DNA of 64,000 nucleotides from UBA2210 sp036825195 (GCA_036825195.1 DAISYQ010000004.1:78590-142589), one strand, 5' to 3'. Numbered from the stretch's first letter, positions 34,494 through 44,445 are shown. Program-made: numbers and translations. The notes: a model not told the origin generated them from the letters alone.

Positions 34494-35300
34494 TTACCGA
34501 CCCTTAAATATCGGTTCCCTTTTTTCACGCCACGCATTCATTGCCTCCTTCACATCCTCGGAAGTGGCAAGTATGGACTGGCAGGCACCGGCGAGCTCAA
34601 GACCAGCCAGTAGATCCATATCGAGTCCCCGGTACATAACCATCTTGGCCAATTTGAGGGCACCGGCGGGGTTCTTGGCAAAGGCCTGTGCCATCCCGAT
34701 GGATTCGGTCAGCAGAGCCGCAGCAGGAACTATTCGATTATACAGTCCTATCCGCTCGCCCTCTTCGGCCTCTACAAACCTTCCACTCAAGATTAGCTCG
34801 GCCGCTCTCCCAAGTCCCACCAATCGTGGCAACAGATAAAAGCCGGATTCGGCAGGAAGGAAACCGCGCTTGATCCATATAGAAGCTACCTTGGTATTTT
34901 CACAAGCAATGCGGATATCGCAGGCCAATGCGGTATCGCATCCCATACCCACGGCATAACCATTAAGGGCGGCTATAGTGGGAACCCGCAAGTTCTGCAA
35001 ACCAATAACTACCTTTGGAACCCAGCTCCGGTACCCATCCTGGAATATTTGGGCATCGTCAGAATTGGCAAACTTCATCTTTTGTCCGGGTTCGCCCTTG
35101 CCAAAATCCGCACCACAGCAGAAGGCCTTATCTCCTGCACCTGTAAGGATAAGACCTCGTATAGAGTGATCATTGCCCACCCTTTCAATAGTGGCAATAA
35201 CCTCTTCCAACATCTGTTCATTGATGGCATTGTATCGCTCAGGACGATTGAATGTTATTATTCCTATATTCTCCTTAACTTCAAACAGCAATGTATTCAT
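34494..35300 (-). CDS. enoyl-CoA hydratase/isomerase family protein
   Basis: A 268-residue crotonase-fold enzyme. IITFNRPERYNAINEQML (13-30) is the typical N-terminus, and the CoA oxyanion motif GDKAFCCGADFG (about 56-67) is present. The second catalytic region is ALNGYAVGMGCDTALACDIRIA (about 110-131, pattern), with glycine and Asp positions but not the canonical Glu pair of fatty-acid hydratases; FLPAESGFYLLPRLVG follows near 152-167, where Glu155 could be the single acid. It may therefore be a hydratase, isomerase or ring-cleaving hydrolase. It lies 24 bp after the acyl-CoA ligase. Confidence 0.88.
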   Translation of the reverse strand: MNTLLFEVKENIGIITFNRPERYNAINEQMLEEVIATIERVGNDHSIRGLILTGAGDKAFCCGADFGKGEPGQKMKFANSDDAQIFQDGYRSWVPKVVIGLQNLRVPTIAALNGYAVGMGCDTALACDIRIACENTKVASIWIKRGFLPAESGFYLLPRLVGLGRAAELILSGRFVEAEEGERIGLYNRIVPAAALLTESIGMAQAFAKNPAGALKLAKMVMYRGLDMDLLAGLELAGACQSILATSEDVKEAMNAWREKREPIFKGR

Positions 35301-35324
35301 AATGATTTCTCCTGGTTCTCATAT

Positions 35325-36986
35325 TTACTGTTTGGCTTCCTGTCTCATCATAGCCTCTAGTTCCTGCTGGAGCTCTTTTTTAGTCACCTTCTGGTGTCCC
35401 CTCATAGGTAACTCTTTGCGAATTTCTAGACGTTCTGGAATCTTGTAGGGTGCGATCTTCTTAGAGTCAAAAAGCTCCTTCATCTCCTCAAAGCTAAATT
35501 CTGCACCCGGTTGAAGCGCGACATATGCGCAGGCCTTTTCCCCCATAACTGGATCCGGCATCGGGATCACTGCCGCACTCACAACCTTGGGATGCATAAG
35601 CAGATAACCCTCTATCTCTGCTGGATAAACATTTTGGCCGCCCCTGATAATGACGTCTTTTTTCCGAGAAACGAGATAGATGTTACCGTCGGCATCGACC
35701 TTGCCTATATCGCCACTCTTGATATATTTTCTTCCATCAATGGTATAGGTTGCATTTTCCGTAAAATCCGGCTCAAGATAATAACCGGCAGTTATGCCTG
35801 GACCAGTATATATGATTTCGCCAAGTTGATCGGTGGGGACTTCATTGCTGTCGTCGTCAACTATCTTAACCGTCATACCTTTCACCGGCTTGCCGACTGT
35901 ATTGTAGCGGGCATACTCCGTAGTATCGACACTGGTTATGGATATGAGACCACCATCAAACTGACCGTAGAGATTGACAATGATACAGCCAAGTTTCTCT
36001 TCGATTTCTTTAGCCAGAGCATGAGGCAGTGGAGCGGTAGAGGTATAGACACATCTCAACGATCGCAAATCGTATTTATCGAGTTCAGGAGCATTGGCAA
36101 TCTTTGCCAGCTGAGCCGGCACGGCCAACAAAACCGTTACCCTGTACTTCTCAAGCAATTCCAATGTTGACTCTACACTCCATCTTGATTGAACGATACT
36201 CGTAGTCCCATACAACGCATTTGAACCATTGTAACACACAATAGAGCTCAACCCCGCCACAGCGCTTATGATGTTGAGCACCATATCGTCTGCGGTAAGC
36301 TTTATTGCCTCCGCCTGGCGATGGGCCATATATATCCGCTGAACCTGGGTATGTTCGGCTCCTTTGGGAAGACCGGTGGTACCGCTTGTGAATCCAATAA
36401 CCGATACCTCGTCTGCCGTAAATGCGGTGTCGGAAAAATCGATTGGTTGTTTTTTCTCAATGGGAGTATGCATCATGGCATTGATGGATAGTGTCCCCTC
36501 CGGAATCTGATCGCCAAGGACCATAATGTGCTTAAGTTTTGGAAGCCGTGTCTTTATCTCGGCTACCGCATCATAGTAACCGAATTTACGGAACTCGATG
36601 GGGATGGCTATTGCCACCCCTTCGAATCTGGACAGCATCTGTTCAATCTCCCACTCCCTTAAAGTCATAAGGGCCGTGCCGCACAGAACGCCTGCCTTTT
36701 CGCATGCAACACGAAAGATATAGGATTCCACGCAATTGGGTAATAGCATGAAGATAAAATCGTCCTTCTTAACTCCAAGTTTACGGATCTGGAATGCAAG
36801 CTGATCGGACAGTTTCTTTACCTCAGACCAAGAAAGCTGTGACCCGTCAGGGCTTATATACGCCGCTTTTTCAGGATAAAGCCGAGCATTCTTATCCCAT
36901 AAACTGGCAGTGGTATCTTTGGTCCAGAATCCGTTTGAATAATACTCGTCGAACATTTCTTTAGTGTATCTCGTTGGTTGTGACAT
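35325..36986 (-). CDS. acyl-CoA synthetase (AMP-forming ligase)
   Basis: A 553-residue ANL-superfamily ligase activating a carboxylic acid with ATP and CoA. The P-loop motif is IGFTSGTTGLPKGAEHT (about 199-215), NLYGQFDGGL (about 330-339) replaces the usual YGxTE, YIKSGDIGKVDADGNIYLVSRKKDVIIRGGQNVYPAEIE spans about 410-450 (hinge and A8 motif), and a late GHQKVTKKEL holds the catalytic Lys. It resembles medium-chain, cyclohexanecarboxylate or aromatic acid ligases. With the aldehyde oxidoreductase 8 kb upstream it could take the acid that enzyme makes. Confidence 0.92.
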   Translation of the reverse strand: MSQPTRYTKEMFDEYYSNGFWTKDTTASLWDKNARLYPEKAAYISPDGSQLSWSEVKKLSDQLAFQIRKLGVKKDDFIFMLLPNCVESYIFRVACEKAGVLCGTALMTLREWEIEQMLSRFEGVAIAIPIEFRKFGYYDAVAEIKTRLPKLKHIMVLGDQIPEGTLSINAMMHTPIEKKQPIDFSDTAFTADEVSVIGFTSGTTGLPKGAEHTQVQRIYMAHRQAEAIKLTADDMVLNIISAVAGLSSIVCYNGSNALYGTTSIVQSRWSVESTLELLEKYRVTVLLAVPAQLAKIANAPELDKYDLRSLRCVYTSTAPLPHALAKEIEEKLGCIIVNLYGQFDGGLISITSVDTTEYARYNTVGKPVKGMTVKIVDDDSNEVPTDQLGEIIYTGPGITAGYYLEPDFTENATYTIDGRKYIKSGDIGKVDADGNIYLVSRKKDVIIRGGQNVYPAEIEGYLLMHPKVVSAAVIPMPDPVMGEKACAYVALQPGAEFSFEEMKELFDSKKIAPYKIPERLEIRKELPMRGHQKVTKKELQQELEAMMRQEAKQ

Positions 36987-37700
36987 AGTAACTGCTAAAC
37001 CTCCATCTGTATTGTGTATAATGCCTGCTGCTCAATCACCTCTCCTGTATGCAAGAGGGACCAGGCACGGCCGGACATTTCATGGTTGTGCCGGATGGTT
37101 ATCAAGCATCATAGTATGAGCTCACGGTTATGTTGTCTATAAACAACTGGTTACGTGTTACACCGTCGATGCTTCCGACGATTCAATCCGCTATTGGGTA
37201 ATCTTCCTTATGCAATACATATGACAGAATCGGTATCCCGTGTTAATCCACTACAAGCGAAGGTTTCTGAACCTCCTGGGTGTGGTGCGAGATATATGGA
37301 CCAACAGGCTATACAGTGATATGACGTTCAACAAGTGGTCCCTCTTTATGCTGCTAGGTACAATGTTCTTCCGTACCGAGTGGTTGAAACTCATCACCAC
37401 CGTGGTCGGTATACTGAGGACGATCAGATGTACCGATTTAAAGGTCACGGTAGCGACCAAAAGAACCAAGCAAGAAGAGAAAAGTCGTGGCCCTTTTGAG
37501 AGCTGTTGTTTCACTCTATCGATCGCCAACCCACCCTGCGATGGGGGACCGTATTGCTGAGATAACGTGACAGAAACCGACGACAGTAAGCCTTAGATGT
37601 GAATTGATCATTGGCCAGTTCTCCGGGATACAATTGATCCCAACGGATTATTCAGTTCTCCGCAATCTACTTGTCAAGCTTTTATACGCCGATCTCAATC
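36987..37700. other. 714-base region without a convincing gene
   Basis: Open frames of about 90-105 codons exist on both strands around 37240-37560, but they overlap each other antisense, lack a proper ribosome-binding site and resemble no family. Composition differs slightly from the flanks. It could be a decayed gene or mobile-element remnant; nothing supports a specific call. Confidence 0.45.
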
Positions 37701-38528
37701 TCAGAACACCCTGTCCACAGTATCCTTTATCTCGCCATAATAAAGAACAGGTCCATCTAAGCACACCCGCTTGTGGCCGATCATACAGTGCCCGCAAACT
37801 CCCATGCCGCATTGCATACGGCGTTCCATTGAAAGAATTATCTGGCTGACTCCAAAGCCCTTATTCATGAGCTCTTGCGATACAAACTTCATCATTATAC
37901 CCGGACCACAAATAACAACTATGGCATTACCAGCACTGATCTCAGTCTTATTGAAAAGTTCGGTAACCAATCCTACATTTCCCTGCCAATCTTGATCAGG
38001 TCTATCGACTGTAAAAAGAGCCTCCATCCCCCTTTTGTCTGTCTGAACCTTATTAAAAACAAAAGAGTCTTTATAAATCATATCATCGGGTGTGCGGGCT
38101 CCATGCAATAATTTCAATTTACCGTACTGGTCTCTTCTTTTCATGAGGGCATCAATCAATGACCACACCGCAGCAAGCCCAATACCACCGGTCACAATAT
38201 AGATATCTTTACCTTTCATTATCTCCAAGGGATAGCCATTCCCAAATGGACCCCTAATACCGATAGTTGAGCCAATCTCTAGATCTTTGACTCCATTGGT
38301 CGCCCTGCCTTTTTCTTGAATGGTTGTTTGAAAACTACCATTCGATCCGAGAACAGATGCGACACTCACTGGAAATTCGCCATATCCGAACAAGGTAACT
38401 TCGACAAATTGTCCTGGTTTTGCGTCAAAAAATCGATTTTCCATTGATATGGTAAGAGTCCTGATATCAGATGTTTCATCTTTGATACCTTTAATTTTAG
38501 CCAGTTCTGGAATAAACGTATTCCTCAT
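37701..38528 (-). CDS. FAD/NAD(P)-binding, 2Fe-2S electron-transfer subunit (AsrB/hydrogenase gamma-like)
   Basis: A 275-residue ferredoxin-NADP reductase-like subunit, similar to sulfite reductase AsrB, sulfhydrogenase gamma and PyrK. The FAD domain includes KPGQFVEVTLFGYGEFPVSVAS (about 37-58, pattern); the NAD domain starts IYIVTGGIGLAAVWSL (about 107-122). The C-terminal 2Fe-2S ligands are in the CGMGVCGHCMIGHKRVC pattern (CX4CX2CX7C, about 238-254). AGGAGGGG precedes ATG 38528; two bases separate it from the preceding subunit gene. It is inferred to pass electrons between NAD(P)H and the Fe-S and Mo/W subunits. Confidence 0.9.
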   Translation of the reverse strand: MRNTFIPELAKIKGIKDETSDIRTLTISMENRFFDAKPGQFVEVTLFGYGEFPVSVASVLGSNGSFQTTIQEKGRATNGVKDLEIGSTIGIRGPFGNGYPLEIMKGKDIYIVTGGIGLAAVWSLIDALMKRRDQYGKLKLLHGARTPDDMIYKDSFVFNKVQTDKRGMEALFTVDRPDQDWQGNVGLVTELFNKTEISAGNAIVVICGPGIMMKFVSQELMNKGFGVSQIILSMERRMQCGMGVCGHCMIGHKRVCLDGPVLYYGEIKDTVDRVF

Positions 38529-38530
38529 TC

Positions 38531-39586
38531 CTACCCCTCCTGTATTTTCTTTGCAGCGTCTCGGATGCTCATGTGTCCGGGACAGAAATCCCGACATCGG
38601 CCGCAGCCCACACAGAAGGCCGTTCCATATCTGGTTGCATCGTAATAAAATTTGTCTAGTACCCGATGTCTGAATCTGTCTTTAACATCCGGTCTGACAT
38701 TTACATTGCCGGCCATCGTTGCAAATTTCTCATAATGACAGGAATCCCAGGTCAGGTTCCGGCTCCCCTTGGTGCGCTCCGGATTTACCCTTTCTACGAC
38801 ACTGAAACAGTGGCAGGTAGGACAAACCATATTGCAGGCTCCACAAGTAAAGCATTGGTTTGTAAATTCAGACAAAAGTGTATCGAGGTCACAATCCGAT
38901 ATATTCTGCGCAATCTTCTCTATATCAAGTTTCTCTGGGAGGGCGTTATTCACCATCTCAATTTGATTATCTCGTTTTTCCTTGTCCTTTCTGCTCGCTT
39001 TTTTGAAGTAATCGGAGCTGAGCAATTTCTCACCAATATCGGTCCCCGCCCTCACAAAATAGTATTCACCGATATCGGTAAAAAGGAGATCATACCCAAT
39101 CTCGATATCAGGACCTGCTCCGGATGTGCTGCAGAAACAGGTCTGATGGGGCTCATTACAGGTTATACCAATAATGATACAGTTCTCTCTCTTGTTACGG
39201 TATCTTTTATCGTCGAAATCTTCCTCAAGAAGCACCTTATCGATCCGAAGTAGTGCTGAAATATCACATGGATGCATTCCAAAGAAAACCCTTTTCTCCC
39301 TCCATTCATCACCAACATCCTCAACTGTTATATTGCCATCCGAATCTTTTTCAAATTTATACAGCACTTGGTTATTGGGGAAAAAAATATTCTTAGGAGA
39401 AACCATCGTGGTTGTGTAATCCAGCATCAATTCTTCAAATTTATTGATAGGTGCGAAGGTTGTATAGCTGTATTGTGCAGTTCCCCCTCCCTTCAACGTT
39501 GGGCCAATAATTTCATATTCTTCCTTCAAGTCATTAAAGAACTTTTCCAGATCTCTCTTATCTATTAATTTCTCCATGGCAATCAT
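38531..39586 (-). CDS. 4Fe-4S dicluster subunit (AsrA/hydrogenase beta-like)
   Basis: A 351-residue iron-sulfur protein like sulfite reductase AsrA or sulfhydrogenase subunit beta. Two cluster motifs lie in the C-terminal third: CFTCGACNMVCPTCHCF (about 245-261) and CVGCGRCRDFCPGHM (about 327-341). Extra cysteines (TCNEPHQTCFCSTSG, about 155-169) may bind a further cluster. The ATG at 39586 overlaps the stop of the molybdopterin gene as ATGA, which decides the start. It links the Mo/W catalytic subunit to the flavin subunit. Confidence 0.9.
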   Translation of the reverse strand: MIAMEKLIDKRDLEKFFNDLKEEYEIIGPTLKGGGTAQYSYTTFAPINKFEELMLDYTTTMVSPKNIFFPNNQVLYKFEKDSDGNITVEDVGDEWREKRVFFGMHPCDISALLRIDKVLLEEDFDDKRYRNKRENCIIIGITCNEPHQTCFCSTSGAGPDIEIGYDLLFTDIGEYYFVRAGTDIGEKLLSSDYFKKASRKDKEKRDNQIEMVNNALPEKLDIEKIAQNISDCDLDTLLSEFTNQCFTCGACNMVCPTCHCFSVVERVNPERTKGSRNLTWDSCHYEKFATMAGNVNVRPDVKDRFRHRVLDKFYYDATRYGTAFCVGCGRCRDFCPGHMSIRDAAKKIQEG

Positions 39587-41721
39587 TTCTCTTTCTTCGC
39601 TTTGTAGATCCGACAGGCATATCCTCTTATCGTGCACGAACCCGTATCATCATCCCATGGCTTACGGTAATCGGTTACCAGATTCTGGTTTGCATCAGGG
39701 TACACCCAGTCTCCCCAACCGAACTCCACATTAACAACTTTGGGATGTGTGCCTTCTTGGAGTCTGGCTTGCTGTTTCATCCTGCCACGGTATGTTTCGA
39801 TCCAGATCCAGTCGCCATCCTCGATGCCGTATTCCTTTGCAGTATCAGGATTTAGATATGTGGTTGGCGGCAATGATTTATTCATTAAACGATCGACACA
39901 CCTGTATCCTGAAAGCATCATGATTTCACTTTTATAGTCTGTCATAATCAGAGGGTATTCCTCTGTCATGTTAAAAAGTCCCTTCAGAGGCGCTTTTACC
40001 TCCTTAAATCGCGGCACAGGATCAGCACCATATTTTTTCAGTGTATCACAGCGCAGTTCTACCTTCCCGGAAGGCGTACCATACCCTACCACCTTTTCTG
40101 GGTCGTATTTCCATTTCCCGGAGACATGATGTACTTCGTCGCGGAATTTCTTCCAGGTAAGCCCAAGAGGTTCACAGACGTAATCCAGAATCTGCTCCTC
40201 ATTGTCCCAGAAATAGTCATTTAACCCGACTCTTTTGGCCAATTCATTAATAAACTTCATGTCAGACCACGCCTCGCCAGGCGGATCAACTAATTTGGGA
40301 TTTGCTCGAATCCCACCATGCCATGCCGGCCAGTATCCCACCGTCTCGTGTTCGTGCATGTTTGCTGCAGGTAAAACAATATCCGCAATATTTGTAGTGG
40401 CCGTTGGAAAGAGTTCCGAAAAAACCAAAAGCTCAAATTTTTTGAATGCCTCTGCCGTAGCCCGCGAATCAGGATACGTAATAAGTGGATTGTTGACATA
40501 TCCAATCCCAACTTTGGGTAAATATGGGTCCTCTTCTAATAAAGCCCTCACCAACGCCTGAGTTGGGACATACCCGAAACGTGCTGCCATTCCGGTTTCA
40601 AACCCGCCTATAGTTCGTTCAGGGCTTCGAGGATACTTGCGCAAAACGTCTTTCATATCACCGATCATGAATGAACCCGTGCGCCTGTATTTTGCACATT
40701 CAATCTCACAAAAACCTGCTGTGGGTGTATTGACGTTTGCCGTAAGGCCTCGGATAACATTGATGGCCCGCAATGTCTGAAATGATGCCACACTACCTTC
40801 CAATGCATTACCCGTAGCAATAACACTGGGCGGATTCGCTGCAATAACTCGCGCCACCTCGATAATCTGCTCTTTGGGCACCCATGTCAGATCAGCAACC
40901 TCATCCAGGGTAAATGTTTTACATTCTTCAACAATATCATCAAATCCAATTGTCCATTCTTCTATATATTTCTTGTCATACAGGCCTTCTTCGATAATAA
41001 CTTTATTCAGTCCCATCGCCAAGACACCATCACTGTTTGGTCGCGGCTTGAGCCAATAATCACAGTCCGAGGCATGCATAGCTTTTTCCGGCCATAACTC
41101 TATATTTTTCGGATCGATGATGATCACCTTCATGCCATTCGTTATACAGCGATTCATATCGTACCGGCCAATCATGTTAAAGGTCCCTCCACAATGAGCC
41201 GGATTTGCACCCCAAATGACCATTGATCTGGGCTCGCCTTCCATCCTAGATTGTATATAGCGGGACCCAAACGTAAAACTACATGATTCAGTACACTGCA
41301 CACCGCAGTAATTACCTGGCGTAACGGTATTGGGGGAACCAAAGGCCGAAGCGAATCTCTGCCCCATTGCGAATTCCATACCCTTCGGTTCACCAAGAAT
41401 CATTACCAACCTTTCAGGACCATACTTTTCTTTTACCTCAAGCAGTTTGTCGGCTATCTCGTCCAAGGCGTCATCCCAAGTAATCTCTTTCCATCGACCT
41501 GAACCTTTTTCCCCTACTCGCCTGAGCGGTTTTGTCAGTCGGTCCGTGCTTTCGATCGTTCCTATCAAATGATCCGCTCCCTTCTGAACCGAACAAATAT
41601 GAACAGGATAGCCCGCAGCACCTTTGATATCGATTACCTTTCCATCTTCAATGGTAACATTAAAATAGCAGTGATTCGGGCAAATATGACAAGAGGTAAT
41701 TTTTTCTTCTCGTGTAGCCAT
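39583..41721 (-). CDS. molybdopterin (Mo/W) oxidoreductase, DMSO-reductase family
   Basis: Catalytic subunit, 712 residues, of the DMSO-reductase family. An N-terminal 4Fe-4S site is formed by C11, C14, C18 and C43. W-K-x-ITWDDALDEIA (77-90) is the typical molybdopterin entry. GNYCGVQC (136-143) puts Cys139 where this family has its metal ligand, so Mo or W is probably Cys-ligated, as in formate dehydrogenases and acetylene hydratase; selenocysteine is not used. The C-terminal dinucleotide-binding domain is complete (TPSGKVEL, GDWIWIETYRGR). No Tat signal is present: the enzyme is cytoplasmic. It leads a coupled three-gene unit with AsrA- and AsrB-like subunits. The substrate is unknown. Confidence 0.9.
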   Translation of the reverse strand: MATREEKITSCHICPNHCYFNVTIEDGKVIDIKGAAGYPVHICSVQKGADHLIGTIESTDRLTKPLRRVGEKGSGRWKEITWDDALDEIADKLLEVKEKYGPERLVMILGEPKGMEFAMGQRFASAFGSPNTVTPGNYCGVQCTESCSFTFGSRYIQSRMEGEPRSMVIWGANPAHCGGTFNMIGRYDMNRCITNGMKVIIIDPKNIELWPEKAMHASDCDYWLKPRPNSDGVLAMGLNKVIIEEGLYDKKYIEEWTIGFDDIVEECKTFTLDEVADLTWVPKEQIIEVARVIAANPPSVIATGNALEGSVASFQTLRAINVIRGLTANVNTPTAGFCEIECAKYRRTGSFMIGDMKDVLRKYPRSPERTIGGFETGMAARFGYVPTQALVRALLEEDPYLPKVGIGYVNNPLITYPDSRATAEAFKKFELLVFSELFPTATTNIADIVLPAANMHEHETVGYWPAWHGGIRANPKLVDPPGEAWSDMKFINELAKRVGLNDYFWDNEEQILDYVCEPLGLTWKKFRDEVHHVSGKWKYDPEKVVGYGTPSGKVELRCDTLKKYGADPVPRFKEVKAPLKGLFNMTEEYPLIMTDYKSEIMMLSGYRCVDRLMNKSLPPTTYLNPDTAKEYGIEDGDWIWIETYRGRMKQQARLQEGTHPKVVNVEFGWGDWVYPDANQNLVTDYRKPWDDDTGSCTIRGYACRIYKAKKEK

Positions 41722-42161
41722 GCAGTTATCCCCTTATAAAGATTTTATTGTACAGGTTATGGTCGATTGCCAATCGTATCCCATTCATGAGCGTGTACTC
41801 GAACTACCTGATATCCTTTTGAAACTGAGAAAATTAAATAGCACAAACAATAGTCCATACAATCGGTTGCTTTTTGCTCCATGGAATCATTCGGGAACCA
41901 AAACTCCGGAAAGGAGGATACGATGAATCAGTTTCGTAAGACATCCAAGTTTTCTGGTCTCGCGCAGATGGATGAAAATCTCAACTGATTGTGTTTGTAC
42001 TGATTTCTTTATCCATAACGATAAGTGAACCAGACAACACCGAGAACCTCTATCTCCCTAACCTCAAGAAATATATTATTTTTCAACAATCTATCTCACG
42101 AGGAGCATATTGTGAAACATACAATCTTATATCTATAAAGGCATCGTAAAGCGGCCGTTTC
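41722..42161. promoter_or_regulatory. upstream region of the Mo/W oxidoreductase unit
   Basis: A 440-base gene-free region. A perfect 13-bp palindrome CGATTG-C-CAATCG (41764-41776) lies about 42 bases before the molybdopterin gene start and suits an operator. No clear -35/-10 pair was found. Confidence 0.4.
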
Positions 42162-42764
42162 TCAGGCCACCCCTTTCATAATGAAATCGGTCAGCGTATC
42201 AACTATCTCATCTCCCTCGTATTGCTTCATATTCCATCCTCTCAAGGCAAGCATGGCGACCAAATATACAATAATGTTGGCAACAATCTCTGTATTCTCA
42301 ATATGCAAAGCACCTTCCTGAACTCCCTGATCAAGGAGCTTTTTGATCTTGTCGACCTTCTCGCTTTCCTGTGCAAGAAGCGATTTCCGTTCTGGCTTTT
42401 CGAGCAACCAGGTTTGTCTGTAGGTTAAGAGGATCTCATCTTTGAATTCCAGAGATTGTCCGAGAAAAGCTCTAATGGTCGATCGAAATTCATCCAAACC
42501 CCTCCATTCCATTTTTTCAGTTTCATAGAGGGCTCTATAGACTCCCTTTATCATATAGTCGTGCACCAGGTAGAGTAAATCGTCCTTTTTCCCTATATAA
42601 TCATAAAGATTGCCAATTGTTACACCAGTTGCACGGGAAATTTCCCGCATACTGGTTCGATCAAACCCCTGTTTAAAAAAAAGCTTTCCGACTTCTTTTA
42701 CGATCTGTCGTCTTTTTTCAAGAACCAATGCCTCATTTTTTATTGTTGTTTTTATTGTTCCCAT
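42162..42764 (-). CDS. TetR/AcrR-family transcriptional regulator
   Basis: A 200-residue repressor. The N-terminal helix-turn-helix is KEVGKLFFKQGFDRTSMREIS (about 24-44, pattern) followed by TGVTIGNLYDYIGKKDDLLYLV (about 48-69), the classic TetR signature. The C-terminal ligand domain resembles fatty-acyl or aromatic-responsive TetR proteins. GAGGTACAG precedes the ATG. It lies between the oxidoreductase unit and the alcohol dehydrogenase, so it is the obvious local regulator of module A. A candidate operator is at 49971-50005. Confidence 0.9.
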   Translation of the reverse strand: MGTIKTTIKNEALVLEKRRQIVKEVGKLFFKQGFDRTSMREISRATGVTIGNLYDYIGKKDDLLYLVHDYMIKGVYRALYETEKMEWRGLDEFRSTIRAFLGQSLEFKDEILLTYRQTWLLEKPERKSLLAQESEKVDKIKKLLDQGVQEGALHIENTEIVANIIVYLVAMLALRGWNMKQYEGDEIVDTLTDFIMKGVA

Positions 42765-43190
42765 CTGTACCTCGCTTCTCTATGTTAAAGGTCCCGTTTC
42801 GCCGAGTATCTTTATTTATTGTTTGTGAAATAACTATCAAAATTACCTATGAAACACTGCCTTTCTGGTACATTCACCGGCTGTGGTTCACATCTACCAC
42901 CCAACTTACAATCGTTCCCGACTCCGATCTAACACTACCCCCACCAAAAAATTATAGTACTATTACTATCGATACCATTAAAGCAGCAAGGGATCTGGGA
43001 ACCATATCAACTTGCTTTTAAGGTCGCATCAAAACGGTGTAGTATCAAGAAAGGACCGGCCTTAACTCCCTGGATTACAACAACCCTTAATGATATCCTG
43101 TGTGCAACACCAGCGTACTGTACCCTCTTTGAAACGATTGAAAAAGATCATTGCGGTCTTTGCCTGCACATCTCGTGATGTCTCCTCAGA
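42765..43190. other. intergenic, no gene seen
   Basis: This 426-base stretch separates the alcohol dehydrogenase stop from the tetR start. It presumably holds the tetR promoter. No hairpin with a T run, operator palindrome or small gene was identified. Confidence 0.4.
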
Positions 43191-44360
43191 TTACCAGGCA
43201 GCCTCAAATATTTTGGCCAAATCGCTCTTCTCAGCATTTCGCACATTGACATCAATAACATGAGGTTGGAATTCCAAAACATTCTCAACAAAATCGGGAA
43301 TATCCTCTCGTCTTATCCCAACGTCTCGCATCCTTTGGGGCATACCGACATCCTTGGATAATTGTACCACGGCATCGATCGCCTTTTGCGCTTTGGCATT
43401 CAATGATAACCCCTCTATCTTCTCTCCCATTAATTCAGCTATTACAGCAAATTTATCCCGACTTGCAGGCAGATTAAACTCCATTACATAAGGCATCATT
43501 ATGGAACAGGATGCACCATGTGATATGTGTGACATCATTTGGAGAGGGTAAGCCATAGCATGAGATAACCCGAGTCCGCTGAAGATGAAGCTAAATGCCA
43601 ATGATGCAGCTACAGCCATGTTGTATCGTGCTTCCATATTCTTTTTACCTTGACCATAGGCAAAACGAAGATTATCGGAAACAAGCCTGATGGCCTTCTC
43701 TGCAAACATATCTGAAACAATATTTGCCTTCCATGATGTATATCCTTCTATGCCATGGATAAGGGCATCCATGCCGGTTTCAGCAGTTATCCGGGGAGGG
43801 AGGTCGGCAGTGAATGACGGATCGACAATAACTGCCAACGGACGGAGGGAATAGCTATATATGGAACGCTTAATACCGATCGAATCGTCAGTTACGATCG
43901 CAACCCAAGTCCATTCCGATCCTGTTCCAGATGTAGTGGGGATCAGTATAGTGGGAACTGCCGTCCAATTGACCTTATATTGCCCCAAACAATCTTGGAG
44001 AGCATGACCTTGCCCTGCAGCAATTACACTAACTGCCTTGGCAGTATCGAGAACGCTGCCACCGCCGAATGCAACTAGCAAATCGTACTCACCTTCTCCA
44101 AACATCCTGTTGCACTTTTCCACCGTACTAAAGGGAGCATCGGGTTTGCAACCGTCAAATATGCCAAACTGAAGGCCTTCTCTTTTGAGTGGGGCTACAA
44201 GCGCTTCAACCAGAGACGTTTTCGATAGATATTCATCTGTAACAATAAGTGGTTTTCTGGCATGGACCTCTGAAATTATTGGCCCTAACTCTTCTCCAGC
44301 ACCAATCCCCATCAAGGTTCGAGGTATCGAAAAACTAAAGCTACGCAAAGTAGTTGTCAT
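43191..44360 (-). CDS. iron-containing (group III) alcohol dehydrogenase
   Basis: A 389-residue metal-dependent alcohol dehydrogenase. FGGGSVLDTAKAVS (about 92-105) binds NAD(P); the metal ligands lie in DALIHGIEGYTS (about 193-204) and in GLSHAMAYPL (about 263-272) with a further His in SHISHGASCS near 277-286. PTTSGTGSEWT (about 137-147) is the family signature. The start at 44360 is fixed by AAAGGAGAAACA. It lies 85 bp after the aldehyde:ferredoxin oxidoreductase gene, so alcohol to aldehyde to acid conversion is a natural reading. Confidence 0.92.
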   Translation of the reverse strand: MTTTLRSFSFSIPRTLMGIGAGEELGPIISEVHARKPLIVTDEYLSKTSLVEALVAPLKREGLQFGIFDGCKPDAPFSTVEKCNRMFGEGEYDLLVAFGGGSVLDTAKAVSVIAAGQGHALQDCLGQYKVNWTAVPTILIPTTSGTGSEWTWVAIVTDDSIGIKRSIYSYSLRPLAVIVDPSFTADLPPRITAETGMDALIHGIEGYTSWKANIVSDMFAEKAIRLVSDNLRFAYGQGKKNMEARYNMAVAASLAFSFIFSGLGLSHAMAYPLQMMSHISHGASCSIMMPYVMEFNLPASRDKFAVIAELMGEKIEGLSLNAKAQKAIDAVVQLSKDVGMPQRMRDVGIRREDIPDFVENVLEFQPHVIDVNVRNAEKSDLAKIFEAAW

Positions 44361-44445
44361 TGTTTCTCCTTTCAAAATCATTTACTTGAAATACAGATTC
44401 TTTGTTATACGATTTAGTGTCTCCGGTTCTTTCTCTCTGAACAAA

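Noticed and set aside
37240..37560. Overlapping frames on both strands, possible transposase remnant
   Set aside because: Neither frame resembles a transposase motif (no DDE context) and neither has a ribosome-binding site; called gene-free instead.
39583..41721. Selenocysteine in the molybdopterin oxidoreductase
   Set aside because: The ligand position is TGC (Cys139) and no in-frame TGA occurs.
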